From assembly GCA_030041215.1 (NCBI GenBank), contig JASHOH010000091.1:1-53182 (forward strand): DNA of 53,182 nt, read 5' to 3'. This document shows, one piece after another, positions 32,934 through 41,594 of this stretch (positions within the stretch are counted from its first letter, which is position 1; each line of letters starts with the position of its first letter). The notes below the pieces were generated by a model. The model was not told where the DNA came from, ran no database searches, and saw only the letters and a list, made by a program, of their open reading frames with translations. The DNA comes from Candidatus Sulfotelmatobacter sp. (lineage in GTDB: Bacteria > Acidobacteriota > Terriglobia > Terriglobales > Acidobacteriaceae). Made by a program: the position numbers and the translations under genes.

Positions 32934-34478
32934 TTAATCCGGGTCTTGCGGCCGCATCTTCCCCGTTCTCAAGTACCGGCTGTGCCAGCTCAGTGAATCA
33001 CCTAATAAATGCGGCGTATGCTTGCCGTAGGAAAGACGCTCGGCGCGGTCGAGATAGTCGCGCAGCAGCGTTTTGTAGTCTGGGCTCGAGCACTTCTCGA
33101 TAATGAGCCGTGCCCGCTGTCGCGGCGAGAGCCCGCGCAGGTCGGCGAGTCCGTGCTCGGTCACGATTACCTGCACATCGTGCTCTGTATGATCAACGTG
33201 CGACACCATGGGCACAATTGTCGAGATGGTTCCGTGCTGCGCCGTCGACGGTGCCATGAAGATGGAAAGATATCCATTGCGCGCAAAATCCCCGGAACCA
33301 CCGATTCCATTCTGAATTCGCGACCCCATCACGTGCGTCGAGTTGACGTTGCCATAAATATCAGCCTCGATCATTCCGTTCATGGCAATCACTCCCAGCC
33401 GTCGAATGATCTCGGGATGGTTCGAAATTTCCTGCGAGCGCAGCACGATGCGCTCGCGGTAAGTGGCCATATCAGCGTTGACCTCTTCCAGTTTCTCGGG
33501 ACTGAGCGAAAACGCCGTTGCCGAGACTGATGTCAGCTTCCCTGACCTCAGCAAAAGGATCATTCCATCCTGGATCACTTCGGTGTACGCGGTCAGTCCT
33601 TCAAAGTTGCCCGCTGCCAGACCAAAAAGGACAGCATTGGCAATGTTACCGACGCCGGATTGCAGCGGCAGCAGGTTCGCCGGCATGCGGCCTTTCTGCA
33701 CCTCCCAACTGAGGAATTCGAGAATGTGTCCGGCAATGCGCCGCGAAGCATCATCGGGCGCTTTGAAAGGGCTGTTGCGGTCGGGGGCATTGGTCAGCAC
33801 GATGGCCGCAACCTTCTCGGGGGGAACTAGCAGATAGGGCGTGCCGATGCGCTGTCCCGGATGTACGAGCGGAATCGGCTTGCGGTTCGGAGGCGCTTGC
33901 AGATCGTAATAAATGTCGTGCATACCCTCCAGCTCAGGCGACTGCCAGGCATTGACTTCCAGAATCACGCGGTCCGCCTGATCGATCCACGTTTTATTGT
34001 TACCTATCGATGAACTGGGCACGAGCCGGCCATCTTCCAGCACGGCAGTCACTTCGATCAGCGCCACGTCCAGCTTTCCCAGGAATCCGTATTCGACAAA
34101 CTGGGCCACATGGCTGAGATGGATGTCCATGTAGTCCATCTCGCCGGCGTTAATGCGCTTGCGTGTCTCGGGGTCGGACTGATATGGCAGTCGCAGATTG
34201 ATTCCCCCGGCCATTGCCAGCGCGCCGTCAAGCTCCGGTCCTGTAGACGCGCCAGTGAATACGCTTACGCGAAACTTCTGGCCGTGAAGATTGGCCTCGG
34301 CAATGCGGCGCGCCAGTTCGGTGGGGACCGCCTTGGGATAGCCAGAGCCAGTGAAACCGCTCATGCCGATCTGATCACCGGACTTGATCAGCCCCGCGGC
34401 TTCGTCGGCGCTCATGATCTTGCCCGCTAGTCTGGAATTGAGAATCCGATTCGTGGTAGTAGACGTGATGATTGCCAT
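32934..34478 (-). CDS. Acetyl-CoA hydrolase/transferase family protein (succinyl-CoA:acetate CoA-transferase type)
   Basis: It moves CoA between acetate or other short acids and succinyl-CoA through a glutamyl-CoA thioester. The 514-residue protein matches the Cat1/AarC-type family. It shows GMSGFTGSGYPKAVP near the N-terminus, the catalytic Glu in LTAYTEVIQDGM (about residue 320) and C-terminal NSTHVMGSRIQNGIGGSGDFARNGYLSIFM. GSGDFA/GG loops bind CoA. ATG 34478 begins MAIITSTTTN; the longer frame from 34535 adds 19 residues without family support. It stands alone on this strand, convergent with the aminotransferase. A role in acetate metabolism or a modified TCA cycle is the usual assignment. 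Confidence 0.9.
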   Translation of the reverse strand: MAIITSTTTNRILNSRLAGKIMSADEAAGLIKSGDQIGMSGFTGSGYPKAVPTELARRIAEANLHGQKFRVSVFTGASTGPELDGALAMAGGINLRLPYQSDPETRKRINAGEMDYMDIHLSHVAQFVEYGFLGKLDVALIEVTAVLEDGRLVPSSSIGNNKTWIDQADRVILEVNAWQSPELEGMHDIYYDLQAPPNRKPIPLVHPGQRIGTPYLLVPPEKVAAIVLTNAPDRNSPFKAPDDASRRIAGHILEFLSWEVQKGRMPANLLPLQSGVGNIANAVLFGLAAGNFEGLTAYTEVIQDGMILLLRSGKLTSVSATAFSLSPEKLEEVNADMATYRERIVLRSQEISNHPEIIRRLGVIAMNGMIEADIYGNVNSTHVMGSRIQNGIGGSGDFARNGYLSIFMAPSTAQHGTISTIVPMVSHVDHTEHDVQVIVTEHGLADLRGLSPRQRARLIIEKCSSPDYKTLLRDYLDRAERLSYGKHTPHLLGDSLSWHSRYLRTGKMRPQDPD

Positions 34479-34583
34479 AGATGCGAATCCGCCCTGAACA
34501 AGACGCTGAACATCAATGTAGTCAGGGAGATTCACAGGCGTCTGTGAGCCAAGTCACAGGCGTATGGGAATAGTGGCTGTCAC

Positions 34584-36311
34584 TCAGCGCTCAGTCATCC
34601 CCCGGCGCATCATCCGCGGCAGCAGGATGAGAATCAGCCCATAAAACAGAAGCGAAAACACCAGCGACGCCGCATTGCCGAACCTTAAGTCTTCAAACAA
34701 CAACTTCAATGTCCCGAACGCCACGGTGGCATAGGCCACCCAGCGGAGTTCAGGATGCTTCCATCGCGAACCCAGAAAAACCAGAACCAGAGCGAGCGTG
34801 CAATTCACCACGGTACGGATGACGGAAAGTCGCGGGGCATCCACCTGGAAGCGTCCTGAGGCTAGGAATACAAAAGCGGCGACGGCCAATGCCGCTGCGG
34901 TAAATCCCAGCAGCACAGCAGGCAGGATCAGAAGCAGCCGCCGTGCACGATCTTCAGCAACTCGCGACCCCACGGGATAGCAAATCGCAGCGGCGATCGC
35001 CACTATCCACACATCCCAACCCGGTGCGAATGGAACGCTTCCCGCCAGGGCATTTCCAACGTAAGCCGGAAGAGACGAGACCGCAGTCGCAGCCAGCAAG
35101 TAAAACGTAGCGTGTACTCCCAGGCTGAGCTTTCCTGTGCGCACATGAGCGATCTCCGCTGCAATTGCCACAATGCACAGAAACAGCACCGCCACATTTG
35201 TGGAGAATAGAAGCAAGCTCGCGGCCAGAAGAAGAGCCGCTGCCCACGTGCCGCACACTACACGAGTGCGAGCAAGCGCTTGCCCGGCGAACCGCGACAG
35301 CATTCCCCAATAACACAAGGCGCTCAGCAACAGGAACAGCAAGCCGAGCATTGGCGCCGCCGAGCCATGACTTGTGCGCAACACGCCGAATGCCGCCAGC
35401 ACAAAGGCCAGCACGGCCTGGCAGATTTCGAAAAAAGTGATCTGGTGCTGCGAAGCAAAGCAGCGAACTCCAATGCTTCCGCCATAGATTGCCAGCAGAG
35501 CAAGGCACAACCCGATGATCGTGCCGGATGACAGCGGCTCGTAGTCGAACGGCAAGCGCTCCGATGTCATAAGGTCGATGATCAGCAAGATGGCAAGATC
35601 GGCAGCGATTGCCGGAATAGCTCGCATTGTCTGGAGGCGGCCGAGGCAAACAGTGACCTCAGTGGCCAGAGCAATCGCCAGCAAAGCAATCGTTAAGGGA
35701 AGCAGGTCGTGCGTGCCGACAATCAGCGCGAGCGCTGTAACTACGGTTGCGGTGATTGCGATCCACGGAATGAGCTGCAACTCGCTCCGCAACGTTAGTC
35801 CCAACGTCATCACCGCGTATGCGACCAGCACGACCGCAGTAAATGACGGTGACACGACATGGAAGCGAACCGTGGACTCCCACAGCAGCGGCGACAGAAT
35901 CAGGGCCGAAGTGATTGCATATGTCCCGCTGGCAAAGCGATTGGCAGCATGAATCTTGACTGCCCAAACCATCCACGCGCCAGCGTAAGCGATGGCGAGA
36001 ATCAACACCGGGAGCTTCGGGACAGCCCCCGATTCGGCGATGGCGCGAAGCAGGTACGCCCCGGCGATTGCGAGAACAGCCTTGCCAATTATGGCAATGG
36101 CCCCGGCTGGTGTTTCTGCCGCGGGAAATCCGCGCCAGGTGGCTGGAGGGCGCGGTCGTTGAATCGGCGGCAGTGTGGCCATGGATTCAGTCTGCACTTG
36201 CGCGGGTTTTTCCCGTTGTCCTTCGAGAGCGGCGACGCGGCCTTCCAGATCGCGCAGCCGCTCCATCAGATGCTCGATTGTCGCGCTGACGGTGTCAACA
36301 GCTTGCGGCAT
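34584..36311 (-). CDS. Large polytopic membrane protein with N-terminal coiled coil (DUF2339-like)
   Basis: No function is recognised. The 575-residue product starts with a short coiled coil (IEHLMERLRDLEGRVAALEGQ), then a Pro-rich linker. About 14 hydrophobic segments follow from residue 75 to the end, with few charged residues between. The layout resembles DUF2339-type membrane proteins. ATG 36311 has GGAG 7 bases upstream; the longer frame to 36374 would overlap the preceding gene. It follows the NrfD-like gene by 34 bases and may belong to the redox operon, although nothing in its sequence points to redox cofactors. Confidence 0.7.
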   Translation of the reverse strand: MPQAVDTVSATIEHLMERLRDLEGRVAALEGQREKPAQVQTESMATLPPIQRPRPPATWRGFPAAETPAGAIAIIGKAVLAIAGAYLLRAIAESGAVPKLPVLILAIAYAGAWMVWAVKIHAANRFASGTYAITSALILSPLLWESTVRFHVVSPSFTAVVLVAYAVMTLGLTLRSELQLIPWIAITATVVTALALIVGTHDLLPLTIALLAIALATEVTVCLGRLQTMRAIPAIAADLAILLIIDLMTSERLPFDYEPLSSGTIIGLCLALLAIYGGSIGVRCFASQHQITFFEICQAVLAFVLAAFGVLRTSHGSAAPMLGLLFLLLSALCYWGMLSRFAGQALARTRVVCGTWAAALLLAASLLLFSTNVAVLFLCIVAIAAEIAHVRTGKLSLGVHATFYLLAATAVSSLPAYVGNALAGSVPFAPGWDVWIVAIAAAICYPVGSRVAEDRARRLLLILPAVLLGFTAAALAVAAFVFLASGRFQVDAPRLSVIRTVVNCTLALVLVFLGSRWKHPELRWVAYATVAFGTLKLLFEDLRFGNAASLVFSLLFYGLILILLPRMMRRGMTER

Positions 36312-36345
36312 AGGCTGCTCCGCATCTGCCCCGGGTGAAAAGGGG

Positions 36346-37518
36346 CTAGCTGGTTCCGTGCGCCGCAGTTGCACCGGAGGCAGATAGCGCTGCGTCCGGC
36401 CAGGGCGGCAGGAGTTTTACCAAAACCCACAGGATGATGAAGGGAAGAATCATCAGCGCGATTGCCGGCAGCAATCCTTCCCGCGTGGCAAAGCCCATCT
36501 TGTACGTGGTGTATCCCAGAAAACTCTTGGAGAAGAGCTGGCCGCCAATTACGACGTTCCAGCGCATGGCAAAAATGCCAATGACAGTGAGAACTCCGGC
36601 CACGGCGTAGATTCGTTTGCGGGCCGTTGCTGAGAACTTGAGAAACTGGGTCAGGGCAAGCAGGGTAATGGGCGTTACCGTGCCCAGAAGAATCTGCACG
36701 ATGACCTGCGACGTCCACAGCCGCGTGTGCACCATGAAATCCAGGCTGCGGAACGATTCGTCAGCCTCATAGATACGCTGGAGCAGATCCAGCATCTCCA
36801 GGCTGAAATCAATGATGAACGTGTACATCAGGTACTGCGCGATCGTGTCCACGCAGCGCATGTCGATCTCGCGGCCGCGTAGCCGTGTCGACAGCATGTA
36901 AAGCAGCATAACGGCCGCGATCCCGGAAACCATCGCCGAAAATATGAATACTATCGGCATCAGCGGCGACGACCACCAGGGATTGGCCTTGACTGAGCCG
37001 AAGATGAAGCCAACATATCCGTGCAAAAGGAATGCCGAGGGAATTCCGATGAGAGTAATGAAATATCCGACCCGTTCGTCGATTTGCAGAGACCGCTCGC
37101 TGATGTTGTCAGAACCAAGCGTGAGCACACGATAAATAAATCTGGGAAAACCGGTCGAAGTCTGCGACTTCAAAACGATGTCGCGCCGGTAATCGAGCCA
37201 GATTTCCAGCAGCAGCACCGCCATCAGATACCAGAGATAAACGAAGCCGAACATCGCCATCGCAGAAGACCGGTGCGGCGTCAGGTACATTTCGAACGAG
37301 CGCTCCGGATGCCCAAGGTGCAACTGTAATGGCAACGGCGCAACTAAGAGGAACGCTAAGGCCGTCAGCAGCGCCAGCCGGTACGTGGGCTTGACCGCCT
37401 GTACGCGGAAGACGCGCTCCAGTGAAGCCAGAATGAATGCGCCCGCGACCAATCCCGTAATGAAGGGATAGAGAACGATGAGAATGCTCCACTGGAGCTC
37501 CACTTCGTTCGGATACAT
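36346..37518 (-). CDS. NrfD/PsrC-like quinone-interacting membrane subunit
   Basis: This is an integral membrane subunit of about 390 residues with eight to ten predicted helices. It would exchange electrons with the quinone pool and pass them to, or from, the partner ferredoxin. The N-terminal QWSILIVLYPFITGLVAGAFILASL and LHLGHPERSFEMYL segments are typical of NrfD, PsrC and DmsC-like proteins. I chose ATG 37518 (MYPNEVELQ, GAAGG upstream); an ATG at 37593 would overlap the ferredoxin gene by 17 bases. It is the third gene of a cytochrome-ferredoxin-NrfD module transcribed together. Confidence 0.85.
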   Translation of the reverse strand: MYPNEVELQWSILIVLYPFITGLVAGAFILASLERVFRVQAVKPTYRLALLTALAFLLVAPLPLQLHLGHPERSFEMYLTPHRSSAMAMFGFVYLWYLMAVLLLEIWLDYRRDIVLKSQTSTGFPRFIYRVLTLGSDNISERSLQIDERVGYFITLIGIPSAFLLHGYVGFIFGSVKANPWWSSPLMPIVFIFSAMVSGIAAVMLLYMLSTRLRGREIDMRCVDTIAQYLMYTFIIDFSLEMLDLLQRIYEADESFRSLDFMVHTRLWTSQVIVQILLGTVTPITLLALTQFLKFSATARKRIYAVAGVLTVIGIFAMRWNVVIGGQLFSKSFLGYTTYKMGFATREGLLPAIALMILPFIILWVLVKLLPPWPDAALSASGATAAHGTS

Positions 37519-37576
37519 GAAGCCTTCAACCGGAATCTGCACAAGCCTCCTTAACGCAGCGCAAGTAGATATGCGT

Positions 37577-38308
37577 TCATCTGACCGAGCCATCCATGCC
37601 GTTGTAAAAAACTTTCGCCCCCGTCGCCATATGCGGCTTTAATATCTGCACGCTGTGCGTTTTCAAAAACTCATGAATGGGGTCCTTGGGATTCTTCAGA
37701 TCCGCAAGCTGGCGCGTGCCTGTGGGGCAAGCTTCGCAGCAAGCTGTAGTCAATCCTTTAGTGATGCGGTGATAACAGAGCGTGCACTTTTCTGCCGTCA
37801 TGGTTTTGGGATTGATGAAGCGGCAACCGTAGGGGCACGCCTGCACGCAATAACGGCAACCGAGACAGTAATTCTTGTCCACCAGCACAACTCCATCTGG
37901 ACTGATGAAAGTCGCGCCCACGGGACAAACCTGTGTGCAGGGCGAATCCGCACAGTGGTTGCACAGTTTCGGGACAAAGAAGTTCTTGCCATCGCTTAGT
38001 TCATTGGCCGGAAATCCCTGTTTTGCGCCATCCGGCGACTCCACTTGCGGGCGCTCGATCTTCCAGTCTGTGACGTGATAGCGCTCCACCCAGGTGCGGT
38101 AATAGCCATCGGGCACATCGTTTTCTTGGGCACAGGCGCGCACACAACTGCCACAACCGATGCACTTGGTGAGGTCCATCAACATTGCCCACCAGTGCTC
38201 GGTTAACTGGTAATTGGGGGAAGCCTCGGGCGTGCCGGCAAGCACAAATTTCCACGCGACCGCCGCGGCAGGCATCAGTACCAACAAATGGCGGCGCGTG
38301 ATCTTCAC
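37577..38308 (-). CDS. Tat-exported ferredoxin-like subunit with four [4Fe-4S] clusters (NrfC/PsrB-type)
   Basis: This 243-residue electron-transfer subunit carries a twin-arginine-like signal (KITRRHLLVLMPAAAVAW). Its cysteine sets fit four cubane clusters: 49/52/55/59, 116/119/124/128, 148/151/154/158 with 162, and 175/178/190 or 191/194. Members sit on the outer face of the membrane between a periplasmic catalytic or cytochrome subunit and an NrfD-like quinone subunit, which matches its neighbours. The start overlaps the cytochrome gene by 4 bases (ATGA), so translation is coupled. No molybdopterin catalytic subunit is found in the window. Confidence 0.92.
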   Translation of the reverse strand: MKITRRHLLVLMPAAAVAWKFVLAGTPEASPNYQLTEHWWAMLMDLTKCIGCGSCVRACAQENDVPDGYYRTWVERYHVTDWKIERPQVESPDGAKQGFPANELSDGKNFFVPKLCNHCADSPCTQVCPVGATFISPDGVVLVDKNYCLGCRYCVQACPYGCRFINPKTMTAEKCTLCYHRITKGLTTACCEACPTGTRQLADLKNPKDPIHEFLKTHSVQILKPHMATGAKVFYNGMDGSVR

Positions 38309-38793
38309 TTTTTCGTCCCCTTTGTTTCAGGTTGTAGGTCTATCTTCGGCCGGTGCGGCTGATGGCAGGTATCGCACGCAACGCCATTTGCGTGATCTGC
38401 CGTAACTACTTGCGGAAAACCTCTCGGCTTGGCGCTATTGGCTTCATGACAGCGGGCGCAGAGAATCGCTGTGTCAAGCTTTGCGGGTTTAATCGACCCG
38501 GGATCGTCAGCATGGTTGGCCGCGGCTCCATGGCAGGCTTCGCAAGCCACCACCACGTGCTTGCCTTGTTTTTTCAGGTCTGCGACATCGCTGTGGCAGG
38601 TCTCACAAGCCTCGTGGCCGGCAAGGGCAACGGGGCGGGAAGCGATTTCGCCTAGCGCAGCCCCACGATAATGTCCATACTGTCCAAAGCTGCGCGGCAC
38701 CACATGGGCCCGCACCACAATGAATACGATCAAGGCTATCAGCATTACGACCGCAAGCCGGATAAGGTGCTCGATGTCCTTGAACAATTTCAC
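38305..38793 (-). CDS. Membrane-anchored tetraheme cytochrome c
   Basis: This 162-residue protein has one N-terminal transmembrane helix (about residues 10-30) and four CXXCH haem-binding sites: 63-67, 84-88, 112-116 and 140-144. Additional His residues (for example in QGKHV, NHADD and ADHANG) can act as distal ligands. It resembles cytochrome c3/c7-type electron carriers anchored at the outer face of the membrane. GTG 38793 gives a product that begins with the anchor; the frame up to 38868 would add a less plausible N-terminus. It is the first gene of the module and probably carries electrons to or from the ferredoxin subunit. Confidence 0.88.
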   Translation of the reverse strand: MKLFKDIEHLIRLAVVMLIALIVFIVVRAHVVPRSFGQYGHYRGAALGEIASRPVALAGHEACETCHSDVADLKKQGKHVVVACEACHGAAANHADDPGSIKPAKLDTAILCARCHEANSAKPRGFPQVVTADHANGVACDTCHQPHRPKIDLQPETKGTKK

Positions 38794-39095
38794 GCTCCGG
38801 AGCCTACCGCCCCCATCTGCTGAAAAATGCAATACTCTTTCGATACCGGGAATTCGTTTCTGGAACAATGACAGAACTCACTCGCCAGCGTGAGCACGGT
38901 CACTGTCGAGTGTGAGGAGCTAGCGATTAGCCACCTCTCAGCGTATTTGCAGGCAATTTCTTGGTAGGCCGCAAACTCCTTGGTCGCGTTAGGCTTGCGC
39001 CCAGCCAGATATGTTCGCTTATGCTATTTTTCGGTAGTTCATCGCGGGCCGTGTGGAGTGGAGTTTTTCCGCGTTACTAGTTCATTGGGGAGATC

Positions 39096-40214
39096 ATGGA
39101 AAAGAAATTCCGCATTTTTGCCACCTGTGATGTTGGTAATGACGCCATTGATCTGCTGCGTACGCGCGGCTACGATGTCGAGGTTTATCCGCAACCCGAA
39201 GCGCCACCCAAGGATTTGATCATTAAGAAAGTCAAGTCTGGCATCGACGGCTTGATCACCACGCTACGCGATCCCATCGATGCCGAGATTTTCGAGGCAG
39301 GGAAGAACACGCTGAAGGTTGTCGCGCAGGACGCCGTGGGTTTCGACAACATTAACCGCGCAGAGGCTAACCGGTACCAGATTCCTTTCACTCACACACC
39401 CGATGTTCTCACCGAGGCCACAGCCGAGTTCGCTTTCTTCATGATGGGGGTGCTGGCCCGCAAGATGTGGCCGGCAGAACAACTCTTGCGCGACAACCAA
39501 TGGGGGTATTGGCATCCTTATTTGCCTTTTCTTGGGGATGAGGTGACCGGAAAAACCATTGCGGTCATCGGGACGGGGCGAATCGGGTTAGCGCTGATCA
39601 AGAAATGCGTCGGCTTCGATATGAATATCCTGTGTTATGACCCGGCCTATGAAAACCACAACTATATCAACGCCATTCAGGAACTGACGAATCTGCGGCA
39701 TGCGCGTGGCATTTCACGAGAGAAAAACTGGATCAAGTATGTGTCATTCGAAGAAGCCCTGCGTCAGGCAGACTTTGTCAGCATACACGTGCCGTTGCTG
39801 CGTCCGGGAGAAAGCGCCACGCCAACTTATCACCTGTTCAACGAACGTACGCTGCAAATGATGAAACCCACAGCATTTCTCATCAATGACTCCCGCGGCC
39901 CGGTCGTCGATGAGTTGGCTCTGGTGAAGGCCCTGCGACAGAATTGGATAGCCGGCGCAGCCCTCGACGTATACGCGACGGAACCGCTGCCCGCCGACTC
40001 GCCCCTCCGCGATCCTGCAATCGCCGACCGCTGCCGGCTTTATCCTCACTTCGCTAGTGCCGCGCGTATTACCCGGCTCTCGACCGATCCCAACAAAGGC
40101 ATGGCGGGACGCTGCATTCAGGGACTGATAGACGTACTCGAAGGCAATTACGGCGCAGACATCACGAAGATGCCGTTCGTGGTGAATAAGGAGGCATTCG
40201 CGAAATCAGCGTGA
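39096..40214 (+). CDS. D-isomer-specific 2-hydroxyacid dehydrogenase
   Basis: This NAD(P)-dependent enzyme reduces a 2-oxoacid such as glyoxylate or hydroxypyruvate to the D-hydroxyacid. In its 372 residues the dinucleotide motif GTGRIG is at about 159-164. Catalytic residues appear as Arg in NDSRGPVVDE, Glu in DVYATEPL and His in YPHFASAAR. Between the cofactor-binding strand (ILCYDPAY) and the FEEAL..ADFVSIHVPL segment it carries some 20-25 extra residues (ENHNYINAIQELTNLRHARGI region), an insertion relative to GyaR- or SerA-type enzymes. GGGGAG precedes the ATG. Substrate unknown. Confidence 0.88.
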   Translation: MEKKFRIFATCDVGNDAIDLLRTRGYDVEVYPQPEAPPKDLIIKKVKSGIDGLITTLRDPIDAEIFEAGKNTLKVVAQDAVGFDNINRAEANRYQIPFTHTPDVLTEATAEFAFFMMGVLARKMWPAEQLLRDNQWGYWHPYLPFLGDEVTGKTIAVIGTGRIGLALIKKCVGFDMNILCYDPAYENHNYINAIQELTNLRHARGISREKNWIKYVSFEEALRQADFVSIHVPLLRPGESATPTYHLFNERTLQMMKPTAFLINDSRGPVVDELALVKALRQNWIAGAALDVYATEPLPADSPLRDPAIADRCRLYPHFASAARITRLSTDPNKGMAGRCIQGLIDVLEGNYGADITKMPFVVNKEAFAKSA

Positions 40215-40243
40215 GGATTTCCTTGCTCGAACTGCAGTCGACT

Positions 40244-40362
40244 GGCGTCATTCTGAGCGGAGCCGCTTTTCAGGCGGAGCGAAGAATCTCTATGCACACG
40301 GGCCGGTCGGCGCGGAGATTCCTCGCCCCGCTGGTGAAAGCGCGGGGCTTCGGAATGACGCC
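40244..40362. repeat. Intergenic inverted repeat, third copy of a related type
   Basis: GGCGTCATTC (40244-40253) and GAATGACGCC (40353-40362) form perfect terminal arms. They share the GTCATTC/CGGAATGAC core with the repeats at 20283 and 23468. The inside contains AGAATCTC and GAGATTC arms and GC-rich CGCCCCGC/GCGGGGC arms. The sequence type (GTCATTCTGAGCGGAGC...) is common between acidobacterial genes. No coding potential. Confidence 0.7.
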
Positions 40363-40446
40363 ACTCGAACCGCTACGAATTTTGTTTGCGAGGGTTCGAG
40401 GCTGAGGCAACTTACTCCTTACCGACGTTTTGCAGACGTTGCCAAA

Positions 40447-41385
40447 CTACGGCGTTGCCGGGACATAAACTTCTTCCTGCGCGTCAAGGTCCACATGCGG
40501 CACCTCCGTCTTGATTTTTATTCTCTGGAGCCCCGCTTTCTTTGGCGGCTTGGCCAGGAACGTCAGCCAATACTGATGCATGAGGCGCTGCGCCTGATCA
40601 TCGAGATATGGGGCAAAGGCCACCGGTGGGCCCGTGAAACCGATGTAATAGGACTCGCCTCCGGTTTTTTCCGCGAGCTCTGACAGATAAAGCTGGCCCC
40701 AATAATTCAGCCAATAACTGTGACCGAAGTGCCCGATTCCGGGCGTGTAGATCGCGGAAACGAGGACGCCAGCGCGCTGGGCGTCGTTAATTGCCGCGTC
40801 GAGATAGGGGTCCTGAAGGTCGCCAGCGCCGTACAAATAATCGACGCCGTCAGAAACCATGAGCACTTCGTGGCGGGTATTGCTTGCCGGCCAGCGTTTG
40901 ACCAGGTCGCTGAGAGAAAGATACGGGCTCGCGTTCACGCCATTGATCCCCATGGGCAGTCGCAGGGCTTTCGCCGCCTGAGCACGGTCATTGGTGGGAT
41001 TCTGTTCGACACGAGCTATCCCATTTTGCATATAGGCCACGCCAATCACTGTGGACAGCGGCTGCGCCTCGATGAATTTGCGGATGTCATCCAACTGCGT
41101 GCCCAGGCTCGTATTAGCCCCGTCATCGATCAGCACAAAATACTCCAGCGCGGCACGTTCCCCTTGCGCAGGCACCCAGTCTGTCACCGTATCGCGGTCT
41201 TTTCCTTCGAACACCATAACGTCCTCGCGGTTGATCACTGGCGGGTTGGAACCGTGATGCGGTTCCGCCGTTACCACGATGCGCACAGGAATTCCATTTC
41301 CAGCCGGGGCTTGCGCCGAAATGCCGCCGACTCTGAAGAGAAAAACAAATAATCCGACTACCATCAACGTCAAGTGCTTCTTCAT
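40447..41385 (-). CDS. Secreted VWFA-related acidobacterial protein
   Basis: This 312-residue exported protein has a signal peptide (KHLTLMVVGLFVFLFRVGGISAQ). A von Willebrand A-like domain follows: an RALEYFVLIDDGANTSLGTQLDDI segment in place of the metal-ion DxSxS motif, HEVLMVSDGVDY, and a GAGDLQDPYLDAAINDAQRAGV helix. The MIDAS motif looks degenerate (DDGAN), as is common in the lineage-specific VWFA family of Acidobacteriota. ATG 41385 has GGAGGAG upstream. The partner is unknown; such proteins are thought to bind surface or periplasmic partners. It is a monocistronic gene and a strong phylum marker. Confidence 0.88.
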   Translation of the reverse strand: MKKHLTLMVVGLFVFLFRVGGISAQAPAGNGIPVRIVVTAEPHHGSNPPVINREDVMVFEGKDRDTVTDWVPAQGERAALEYFVLIDDGANTSLGTQLDDIRKFIEAQPLSTVIGVAYMQNGIARVEQNPTNDRAQAAKALRLPMGINGVNASPYLSLSDLVKRWPASNTRHEVLMVSDGVDYLYGAGDLQDPYLDAAINDAQRAGVLVSAIYTPGIGHFGHSYWLNYWGQLYLSELAEKTGGESYYIGFTGPPVAFAPYLDDQAQRLMHQYWLTFLAKPPKKAGLQRIKIKTEVPHVDLDAQEEVYVPATP

Positions 41386-41594
41386 AGGCTCTCCTCCATC
41401 GGATTTCCGGCTCGCGCTTTGTTCCAGGGCTGCGAGCGACGACTTTAATTTAAGCGACACTTACATAGATGTTCGGTCATAAGAATAAGGCGCACGGGAA
41501 TGTTAGAGTATCAACCGGATAGCTGATCCAGACCTACGCATTTCGGGCGATTTGCTTCTGCGTCATGATGAGACCGTAAATTCCAGCAGAATCG

